NCBI GenBank assembly: GCA_964493515.1
Contig: CAZBNJ010000048.1
Location: forward strand, 1 to 12,172
Length of the DNA stretch: 12,172 nt
From: CANRIN01 sp964493515
Lineage (GTDB): Bacteria > Bacillota > Clostridia > Oscillospirales > JAAYOS01
Direction: 5' to 3'
Part shown: piece after piece, positions 5,953-11,603 of the stretch
Layout: each line of letters starts with the position of its first letter
Position numbering within the stretch: the stretch's first letter is position 1
The notes under the pieces: model-generated
Databases searched by the model: none
What the model saw: the letters and a program-made list of their open reading frames with translations, nothing else
What the model was told of the DNA's origin: nothing
Made by a program: the position numbers and the translations under genes

Positions 5953-7506
5953 ATGAAAAAGTTTGTTCAGAGAGAGGACTACCCGGTCGTAAAGACCAAG
6001 GCGGGCAAACTGCGCGGATTTGAGCTGGACGGAATGTTCCACTTCTACGGCGTGCAGTACGGCACGGCAAAGCGCTTCCTGCCGCCAAAGCCGGTAGCGA
6101 AGTGGGACGGCATAAAGGACGCGACGAGCTACGGCTATATCGCGCCGCTGCTCGACCCCGCGTCCCCGATGGGCGACCTCGCGATACCGCACCGCTTCTG
6201 GCCGGAGAGCGAGGACTGCCTCTATCTCAACGTGTGGACCAAGTCGCTCGAAAAGACCGCCAAGAAGCCGGTCATGGTCTGGCTGCACGGAGGTGGATTC
6301 TCAGCCGGCTCGTCGCTTGAGATGGTGGCCTATGACGGCGCGAACCTCTGTGACTTCGGCGACGTGGTCGTGGTGACGCTCAACCACCGCCTGAACATCC
6401 TCGGCTATCTCGACCTCAGCAGCTTCGGCTCGAAGTACAAGAACTCGGGCAACGCCGGTATGGAGGACATCGTCGTCGCGCTCAAGTGGGTGAGGGACAA
6501 CATCGCGGGCTTCGGCGGCGACCCGGACAACGTGACGATATTCGGTCAGTCGGGCGGCGGCATGAAGGTCACCTGTCTCGGTCAGATACCCGAGGCATAC
6601 GGCCTGTTCCACCGCATGATAGTTATGAGCGGAGTCGGCGACTTCGGCGGACGTGAAAAGCGCGACGACCGCCGCGTGGCGCTCGCGATGCTTGAGCATC
6701 TGGGAATGAAGGCGAAGGACGTTGACAAGCTCGGCGAGATATCGCTCCACGACCTGTTCGAGGCGTTCCACGCGGTTCAGAAGCCGCTTCGCAAGGCGGG
6801 CGTGACGCTGAGCTGGGAGCCGATAAAGAACGACTGGTATCTCGGTGATCCGTTTGAGGTCGGCTTCACCGACTACGCAAAGACCATCCCGACGATGGTG
6901 GGCACGGTCATTGCCGAGTTTTCGGCGTTTGGACCGGGAGTGCCCGGACGCAGCAAGATGACCGCCGAGCAGAAGCACACGGTGCTTGAGGGACGCTACG
7001 GAAAGCACACCGACAAGGTGGTCGAGCTGTTCCGGAGGGCGTACCCGGGACACGACGACCTCGAGGTTCTGATGATAGACAACATCTTCCGCAAGCCGAC
7101 GCTTCGCTACCTCGAGGAGAAGTCGGCAGCCGCGTCCGCGCCGGTGTACAGCTACATGTTCGCGCTCGATTTCCCGATAGACGGCGGCAAGCCCGCGTGG
7201 CACTGCGCCGACATCCCGTATGTGTTCCACAACATCGACAAGGTGCCGAACTGCGGTATGCCGGGAACATCCGAGCGCGTTGAGGAGCAGGTGTCGAGCG
7301 CGTATGTGAACTTTGCCCGCACCGGCGATCCGAACACCCCCGCGCTGCCCGAGTGGCCGGCGTTCACCCCGAAGAACAAGGCGACGATGGTGTTCGACGA
7401 GCGCAGTGAGCTGCGTGTCGACTATGAGCGCGAGCTGTTCGACCTGCTCGACAAGATACTGCCGCCGTTCAACCTCGCGGATATGTTTAACCGCGACGAC
7501 GACTGA
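5953..7506 (+). CDS. Type-B carboxylesterase (alpha/beta hydrolase)
   Basis: A 517-residue carboxylesterase of the type-B/cholinesterase family. The N-terminus carries the usual VVKTKAGKLRGF strand. HGGGFSAGSS (H112-G115) forms the oxyanion hole. The nucleophile is S200 in GQSGGG, a variant of the usual GESAGG. E322 in VIAEFSAFG fits the acid, and H417 in WHCADIPYVF is the His, in a variant of the common HGxEIPYVF. So the triad S200-E322-H417 looks complete. Starting at MKKFVQRE, it has no signal peptide and should be cytoplasmic. It follows araD by 47 bases without a terminator, so co-transcription is likely. It may remove acyl groups from an imported sugar or oligosaccharide, which is inference; many such enzymes have broad or unknown substrates. 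Confidence 0.9.
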   Translation: MKKFVQREDYPVVKTKAGKLRGFELDGMFHFYGVQYGTAKRFLPPKPVAKWDGIKDATSYGYIAPLLDPASPMGDLAIPHRFWPESEDCLYLNVWTKSLEKTAKKPVMVWLHGGGFSAGSSLEMVAYDGANLCDFGDVVVVTLNHRLNILGYLDLSSFGSKYKNSGNAGMEDIVVALKWVRDNIAGFGGDPDNVTIFGQSGGGMKVTCLGQIPEAYGLFHRMIVMSGVGDFGGREKRDDRRVALAMLEHLGMKAKDVDKLGEISLHDLFEAFHAVQKPLRKAGVTLSWEPIKNDWYLGDPFEVGFTDYAKTIPTMVGTVIAEFSAFGPGVPGRSKMTAEQKHTVLEGRYGKHTDKVVELFRRAYPGHDDLEVLMIDNIFRKPTLRYLEEKSAAASAPVYSYMFALDFPIDGGKPAWHCADIPYVFHNIDKVPNCGMPGTSERVEEQVSSAYVNFARTGDPNTPALPEWPAFTPKNKATMVFDERSELRVDYERELFDLLDKILPPFNLADMFNRDDD

Positions 7507-7555
7507 TAGCGGATATGGCTGCGTCGGCAAATAGGGTCTGCATAGGAGAAACTTT

Positions 7556-8122
7556 ATGATAAAGGAATGTCTGTGGATTCCGAGGCTCGAAACCGGGAGG
7601 CTCGTACTCAGAAAGCTGGAGCCAGATGATGCCGAGGATTTGCGTGAATGGCTGGGGTTGGATGCCGTCTATAAGTATTGGGGGCGTCCGGCGAGTAAAG
7701 GCGAAAAGAATCCGGAGCTTCTGTTTGTCGACGCAAGACCGAATGTCAAGCGCAAACTATCTCATGATTTCATATGGGGAGTGGAGAGCAAAGAGAGTGG
7801 CAAGGTGGTCGGGATAGTAGAAGTGTTTGATGTGGTAAACGACAGACTCGGAAATGTCGGATATCGGGTAGCTCCAAGCCTCTGGGGTCAGGGGATCTGC
7901 ACCGAGGCGCTGAGCCGTGTTGTGGATTTCATCTTTTCTGAAACAGAGTTGGACAGACTACATGCGGAGGCGGACGTGGAAAACGCTGCCTCGAACAGAG
8001 TGCTGCAAAAGTGCGGATTTACGCATGAGGGCTGCATCCGAAACGGAAAGATGGTCAGCTGTTACTGCACCTACAACATCTACGGATACATCCGAGAGGA
8101 CTTCTCCAAGCGACACGCGTGA
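7556..8122 (+). CDS. GNAT N-acetyltransferase, RimJ/RimL-like
   Basis: A 188-residue GNAT-fold acetyltransferase of the Acetyltransf_3 (RimJ/RimL) type, transferring acetyl from acetyl-CoA to an amine. Seen: the opening ETGRLVLRKLEPDDAEDL, the acetyl-CoA binding segment VAPSLWGQGICTEAL around residues 106-120 (Q/R-x-x-G-x-G/A type), and the C-terminal LHAEADVENAASNRVLQKCGF typical of the family. AGGAGA (7544-7549) six bases ahead supports the start. Its base composition is visibly lower in GC than its neighbours (one 60-base line I counted is 45% GC), so it may be a recent arrival and not functionally part of the sugar operon, although it lies 49 bases downstream of the esterase with no terminator between. 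The substrate (protein N-terminus, antibiotic or metabolite) is unknown. Confidence 0.88.
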   Translation: MIKECLWIPRLETGRLVLRKLEPDDAEDLREWLGLDAVYKYWGRPASKGEKNPELLFVDARPNVKRKLSHDFIWGVESKESGKVVGIVEVFDVVNDRLGNVGYRVAPSLWGQGICTEALSRVVDFIFSETELDRLHAEADVENAASNRVLQKCGFTHEGCIRNGKMVSCYCTYNIYGYIREDFSKRHA

Positions 8123-8172
8123 GGAAGTGCTGAAGATACTTGCGGACCACTTCTTGCTGTGAGCTTACAATG

Positions 8173-8210
8173 AAAAAGGACACCGAAGGCAACTTCGGCG
8201 TCCTTTTTTT
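8173..8210. terminator. Bidirectional intrinsic terminator
   Basis: A long hairpin: 8173-8181 pairs with 8200-8208 and 8183-8188 pairs with 8193-8198, with one A/C mismatch (8182/8199) and a GCAA tetraloop. An A tract leads in and seven T close it, so it works on both strands. It lies between the convergent GNAT and DUF3795 genes and should stop both transcripts. Confidence 0.92.
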
Positions 8211-8217
8211 GTGTTTG

Positions 8218-8496
8218 TCAGTGATTCCTGTACTTTTCCGCAAGCTCGCGCATCCGCTCGACAACGTTCGGCTTCCAGTGTATCTTCTTTTCGATGTCGG
8301 CGCAGGGAAACTCGGGGCAGAGCCCGCAGAACTGCGCGGAGTGCTCGCGAGCGCAGGCGTGGACCACGCAGCGACCGGAGTCCGACCACTCGGGCACAAC
8401 GCCGTCGGCGTCGATACAGCCCTTGCAGCGACCGTCCAGGAACTTGGCGCAGCCGTCGCAGCACTCGCCGCAGGCGGTTATGCGGTCAAATTTCAT
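8218..8496 (-). CDS. Cysteine-rich DUF3795-like protein
   Basis: A 92-residue protein with 11 cysteines (9, 12, 13, 16, 24, 27, 43, 48, 57, 60, 65). It opens with TACGECCDGCAKF and continues CKGC ... CGLCPEFPC. This pattern fits DUF3795, small proteins of unknown function thought to bind zinc or an iron-sulfur centre through cysteine pairs. The last 25 residues are helical and charged. It begins 9 bases after the yfbR-like stop, and its ribosome binding site AGGTGA overlaps that stop, so it is co-translated as the last gene of the three-gene unit ending at the 8173-8210 terminator. No signal peptide or membrane segment is seen. Function is unknown. Confidence 0.82.
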   Translation of the reverse strand: MKFDRITACGECCDGCAKFLDGRCKGCIDADGVVPEWSDSGRCVVHACAREHSAQFCGLCPEFPCADIEKKIHWKPNVVERMRELAEKYRNH

Positions 8497-8505
8497 CTGC
8501 TCACC

Positions 8506-9081
8506 TCATATCTCGTCGAGCGTCAGTCTGAACGACTGCATGAAGGTCTCGCGGAAGTAGGTCACTTCCTTCAGGTCTATGCTGTCCAGCGCACGCCGCG
8601 TCTGCTCCTCGGCTCGGCGGAACTCACCGTTGCCCGCGCGCAGCTCCTCCACGCACTTGATATGCGCGGCGAGCTTGTCGGCGGCTTTGAGCAGCTCCAG
8701 CTCGCCCGCCGGAAGATCCTCGCACAGAAGCGGAAGATAGGCGGCGCGCATCTTTTCGGGCAGATAGTCCGCAAGACGGATCGCGGCGTCGCGCTCCATC
8801 GCCTTGTACCGCTCGGTCAGCGCCGAGTCGGCATACTTTATCGGGGTGGGGAGGTCGCCGGTCAGCAGCTCGCTTGCGTCGTGATAGAGCGCAGCGGCAG
8901 CGAGGTGATCGGGGTCGCAGTCCTCGCCGAAAACGTCCCGTCGGATAACGCCGAGCGCGTGCGCGAGCACCGCCGTCATGTGCGAGTGTTCGCTCAAATT
9001 GTCGCTGAGCGAATTGCGCATGAGCCCCCATCGAAAGACGTGCTTCATGCGGCTTATCAGCGCGAAAAAGTTATACGCCAT
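8506..9081 (-). CDS. yfbR: HD-domain 5'-deoxynucleotidase, YfbR family
   Basis: A 191-residue HD phosphohydrolase closely resembling E. coli YfbR, a divalent-metal 5'-nucleotidase that dephosphorylates deoxyribonucleoside monophosphates. Seen: FFALISRMKHVFRWGLMRN at 5-23, containing the Arg-Trp pair (17-18) used for substrate selection; H32 in NLSEHSH; the H67-D68 pair in YHDASELLTGDLPTP (with E71 and D76); D135 in KAADK; and a C-terminal SFRLTLDEI. The residues match the E. coli metal and substrate positions with one or two residues of offset. It starts 3 bases after the prs-like stop (TAAGCAATG) with no recognisable ribosome binding site, so it probably depends on translational coupling to that gene. 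The pairing with a PRPP synthetase suggests control of the nucleotide pool. It should be cytoplasmic. Confidence 0.92.
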   Translation of the reverse strand: MAYNFFALISRMKHVFRWGLMRNSLSDNLSEHSHMTAVLAHALGVIRRDVFGEDCDPDHLAAAALYHDASELLTGDLPTPIKYADSALTERYKAMERDAAIRLADYLPEKMRAAYLPLLCEDLPAGELELLKAADKLAAHIKCVEELRAGNGEFRRAEEQTRRALDSIDLKEVTYFRETFMQSFRLTLDEI

Positions 9082-9084
9082 TGC

Positions 9085-10188
9085 TTATTTGCGGTCAAGA
9101 AGCGCGTTTATGCGGTCGATCGGATCGAGCAGCGCGCTTATCGAGCGGTCGCAGTTGAGCGTGTCGATGACATACGCGATGAGCTTTGCCATCTCGACCG
9201 AGCAGTACCACTCGCGGTGGAGCAGCTCGGGGTTCTGATAGATGAGGTTGGTGGTGAATATCTTGTCGAACAGACCCTGCTCATAGGCGCGGTCCATCCG
9301 TTCGAGACCCGCGTTGAACAGTCCGAACGCGCTGAACACCAGGATACGGCCCACGCCGCGGCTCTTGAGCTGCTCGCAGATGTCGATGACCGAATCGCCG
9401 GAGGATATCATGTCGTCAACGACTATCGCGTTCTTGCCAGCCAAATCGTTTCCGAGATACTCGTGCGCGACGATAGGGTTGCGGCCGTCGACCACGCGCG
9501 TGTAGTCGCGGCGCTTGTAGAACATTCCGAGGTCGACGCCGAGCGCGGATGTGTAGTACATGCAGCGGGACGTTGCGCCCTCGTCGGGAGCGATTATAAC
9601 GGTGTCGTCCGCTCTGAAATCGACATCGGGAAGCACTTTGCGGACAGCTTTGAGGTACTGATATGCGGGATTGAGGTTTTCAAATCCGTGGCCGGGTATC
9701 GCGTTTGCGACATTCGCGTCGTGCGCGTCGCAGGTGATGATGTTGTTCACGCCAAGCCCGACAAGCTCCTGGAGCATTGCCGCGCAGTCGAGGCTCTCAC
9801 GGCCGGTGCGGCGGTGCTGACGGCCCTCGTACAGCATCGGCATTATCACCGTGGTGCGGCGCTGCTTGCCGCCCGCCGCGCCGATGACGCGCTTGAGGTC
9901 GGCGTAGTGGTCGTCCGGGCTCATCGGTACGGTCATGCCGTACATCTTGTAGGTCTCGCTGTAATTGAACGGGTCGCAGTAGATGAACAGATCGTAGCCG
10001 CGCACCGTCTCGCCGAGAGCCGCCTTGCCCTCGCCGGTGCCGAATCGGGGACAGGACGCCTTTATGAGCGTGCTCGAGTCCTGACCGCGCCACTCGCGTA
10101 TGTAGCTGTCCACCTTAGAGAGAAAGGGTTCGGTCCCGCGAAGACCGATTATGCCAAGATGACCCACCGGCTGATTTCGTTCCTCCAT
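9085..10188 (-). CDS. prs: Divergent ribose-phosphate pyrophosphokinase (PRPP synthetase)
   Basis: A 367-residue PRPP synthetase-like protein: ribose 5-phosphate plus ATP gives PRPP, the precursor of purines, pyrimidines, His and Trp. Seen: SPDDHYADLKR (90-100), EGRQHRRTGRESLD (121-134, in the place of the usual RQDRK...REPI), DAHDANVAN (154-162, for DLHxxQ), APDEGATSR (200-208), KRRD (225-228) and the PRPP-binding loop VVDDMISSGDS (256-266). It is longer than the classical enzyme of about 315 residues and differs at each motif, so it belongs to a distinct, probably clostridial, branch; whether it is the cell's only PRPP synthetase cannot be told here. The start has a strong AGGAGGT site (10195-10201) six bases ahead. 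It is the first gene of the prs-yfbR-DUF3795 unit. A phosphoribosyltransferase-like regulator is the alternative but less likely. Confidence 0.85.
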   Translation of the reverse strand: MEERNQPVGHLGIIGLRGTEPFLSKVDSYIREWRGQDSSTLIKASCPRFGTGEGKAALGETVRGYDLFIYCDPFNYSETYKMYGMTVPMSPDDHYADLKRVIGAAGGKQRRTTVIMPMLYEGRQHRRTGRESLDCAAMLQELVGLGVNNIITCDAHDANVANAIPGHGFENLNPAYQYLKAVRKVLPDVDFRADDTVIIAPDEGATSRCMYYTSALGVDLGMFYKRRDYTRVVDGRNPIVAHEYLGNDLAGKNAIVVDDMISSGDSVIDICEQLKSRGVGRILVFSAFGLFNAGLERMDRAYEQGLFDKIFTTNLIYQNPELLHREWYCSVEMAKLIAYVIDTLNCDRSISALLDPIDRINALLDRK

Positions 10189-10251
10189 CGATATACCTCC
10201 TAAAATTTTCCAACTTCCCGAGTTTGAAAACGGACGGTTCTTTCCAATTCC

Positions 10252-10280
10252 ATTTTACACGCGCGGAGGGAAAAACGCAA
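10252..10280 (-). promoter_or_regulatory. Putative sigma-A promoter of the prs-yfbR-DUF3795 unit
   Basis: The minus strand has TTGCGT (10275-10280) and TAAAAT (10252-10257) with a 17-bp spacer, matching 4/6 and 5/6 consensus positions. The predicted start leaves a leader of about 55 bases before the gene at 10188. Confidence 0.5.
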
Positions 10281-10288
10281 GGAGAGAT

Positions 10289-10295
10289 TTCGACA
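10289..10295 (-). promoter_or_regulatory. Spo0A box upstream of the prs promoter
   Basis: The minus strand reads TGTCGAA, the exact 0A-box consensus, 8 bp upstream of the predicted -35 element and just outside the spoIIP stop codon. The same 7-mer also occurs inside several genes here, so a chance match is possible. Confidence 0.35.
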
Positions 10296-10296
10296 A

Positions 10297-11505
10297 CTAT
10301 GCGCACACTTCCTCCAAAAAATCGCCCATCGCGTCGCCCAATAGTTGTATAGAATAGAGCGCCTCGTCGAGCGTGTTGCCGGACGTGCCGACCTCCAAGA
10401 TGAGCGAGCCGCTTGTGGCGTGCTGGTTGTAGCGCGACGGCGACAGCGTTATCGGGCGCATGAGCGTCGGATAGCGGTCGACTATGTACTTTTGCAGATG
10501 TATCGCCAAAAGCAGGTTCTGCCGCCAGTTCGGGTGGTCGAGTCCGCCCTGGTCGGTGCCTACGACAAACATCGACTGCGCGGCAAGCCTGCCGTCTACG
10601 TCGCTTACCGTGCGCCATGTCGAGCCGTCCGCGCCGGCTATCGCGTCTCGGTGCAGGTCGATGACTATCGAGATCTCCTTGTCGGCCTCTATCGCCGACT
10701 GTATCGCCTTCAGCGTGCGGGTGTACGAGCCGTTGTAGGACGGATAGTCGAATATCTCGCGGATGTGTTCGACCGAAAAACCGCGCTCTTCAAGCAGCTT
10801 TTCCAGCTCGTCGCCGACCCGCACGACATTGAAATTTGTGTCCTCGGTGCGCTCGACGTCGGTCGGCTCGTATATGTCCTCGCCGTCGGGGTAGTATGCC
10901 TCGCAGGCGTGGGTGTGGACGATGAGGATGTGCGGCTTGCCGTCAAATTCGGGCACGGCTTCGAGATATGAGCGCACGTCCACCTCAAACTTTGTGCCGT
11001 TCTTTATGTACACGCCGTCCGAGTAGCAGTAGCCGTCGGTAGAGCTGGGAGAGACGGTCACGGTGCGGATGTTCGGGTCGAGATCGGCGGCGTTCGGCTC
11101 GCGTGAAGGGGAGGGGGTCGGATCCGCGCTCGGTGTATCCGACGGAGCGGCGCTGGGTTTTGCTGACGGCTCGTCCGACGGCGACGGCGCTTCGCTCGGC
11201 TCGCTCGACGGTTTTGTCGTCGGCGACGGACGGTGCGAAAGCTCGGCCGGCTCGACGAGGTTCACGACGGGGGTCAGCGACGCCTCGAGCAGGCTGTCCG
11301 CGTGTGACGACGGCCGCGACAGCTCGTGAGCGAGCGCGATGTCGAAGAAGTCCGCGTCGATGAGCTGCGACAGGTTCGCCAGCGCGCCGCCGAAGCTCAA
11401 AACGCAGAGCGTGAGCGCGCCCGCGAATATCGCTATCAGCGCTATCTTTCCGCCGGAGCGCCCGCGGATCCGCCTGCCATGCCGTGTGATAAGCCTTCTT
11501 TTCAT
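10297..11505 (-). CDS. spoIIP: Stage II sporulation protein P (SpoIIP) amidase/endopeptidase
   Basis: A 402-residue SpoIIP-type cell-wall hydrolase. SpoIIP acts with SpoIID and SpoIIM to cut peptidoglycan during forespore engulfment. Layout: basic N-terminus, one membrane segment (about 20-43), a low-complexity Ser/Pro-rich linker (about 92-138) and the amidase domain. Family motifs are HTHACEAY (197-204; usually HTHxxEAY), IDLHRDA (282-288) and LEVGTSGNTLDEA (370-382), which supply the expected His, His and Glu of a zinc amidase. So it is membrane-anchored with the enzyme outside the cytoplasm. The start has an AGGCGGT-like site six bases ahead. It is separated from recG by a terminator and has its own candidate promoter. 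The linker is long and acidic with repeated PS units. The assignment is firm; regulation by sigma-E is known for the family and only suggested here. Confidence 0.93.
   Translation of the reverse strand: MKRRLITRHGRRIRGRSGGKIALIAIFAGALTLCVLSFGGALANLSQLIDADFFDIALAHELSRPSSHADSLLEASLTPVVNLVEPAELSHRPSPTTKPSSEPSEAPSPSDEPSAKPSAAPSDTPSADPTPSPSREPNAADLDPNIRTVTVSPSSTDGYCYSDGVYIKNGTKFEVDVRSYLEAVPEFDGKPHILIVHTHACEAYYPDGEDIYEPTDVERTEDTNFNVVRVGDELEKLLEERGFSVEHIREIFDYPSYNGSYTRTLKAIQSAIEADKEISIVIDLHRDAIAGADGSTWRTVSDVDGRLAAQSMFVVGTDQGGLDHPNWRQNLLLAIHLQKYIVDRYPTLMRPITLSPSRYNQHATSGSLILEVGTSGNTLDEALYSIQLLGDAMGDFLEEVCA
11063..11230 (-). repeat. Ser/Pro-rich degenerate repeat in the SpoIIP linker
   Basis: The coding strand encodes repeated PSxxPS-type units (for example SSEPSEAPSPSDEPSAKPS). 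The DNA shows imperfect short repeats built on TCG/GAC codons. It is a flexible wall-spanning linker rather than a catalytic part. Such regions vary in length between strains. Confidence 0.6.
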
Positions 11506-11541
11506 TTTCGCACCGCCTTCTTTTATAGTCCTTGCAAGGCA

Positions 11542-11570
11542 AGTCTATTCGGCGGCGGCGCGGGGTATGA
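11542..11570 (-). promoter_or_regulatory. Possible sigma-E-type promoter of spoIIP
   Basis: The minus strand has TCATACC (11564-11570) and AATAGACT (11542-11549) separated by 14 bp, resembling the ATA-type -35 and CATACAxT-type -10 of mother-cell sigma-E. It would give a leader of about 30 bases before the gene at 11505. A perfect 10-bp palindrome (CCTTGCAAGG, 11530-11539) overlaps the predicted start. The fit is partial. Confidence 0.3.
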
Positions 11571-11597
11571 AAAAAGCCGAGCATGCGCCCGGCTTTT
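11570..11597 (-). terminator. Intrinsic terminator after recG
   Basis: On the minus strand AAAAGCCG (11590-11597) pairs with CGGCTTTT (11572-11579), extended by two more pairs past a mismatch, and is followed by a T run to 11570. It begins 6 bases after the recG stop and separates recG from spoIIP. Confidence 0.85.
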
Positions 11598-11603
11598 GTG
11601 TGT

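Noticed and set aside
6301..7530. A 409-codon minus-strand frame opposite the esterase, with similar frames at 2268-3323 and 4709-6088
   Set aside because: These are antisense shadows of genes with intact catalytic motifs. Their translations are rich in Arg, Val, Ala and His and show no family features.
8115..8162. Protein-like peptide TREEVLKILADHFLL in another frame at the end of the GNAT gene
   Set aside because: It has no start codon or ribosome binding site of its own, and the GNAT C-terminus looks complete. It could be a frameshifted tail or a remnant, but it is too short to support.
8140..10203. A 687-codon plus-strand open frame
   Set aside because: It lies antisense to prs, yfbR and DUF3795, which have clear family motifs and ribosome binding sites. 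It also crosses the terminator at 8173-8210. Long antisense frames are common in GC-rich DNA, and its translation shows no recognisable domain.
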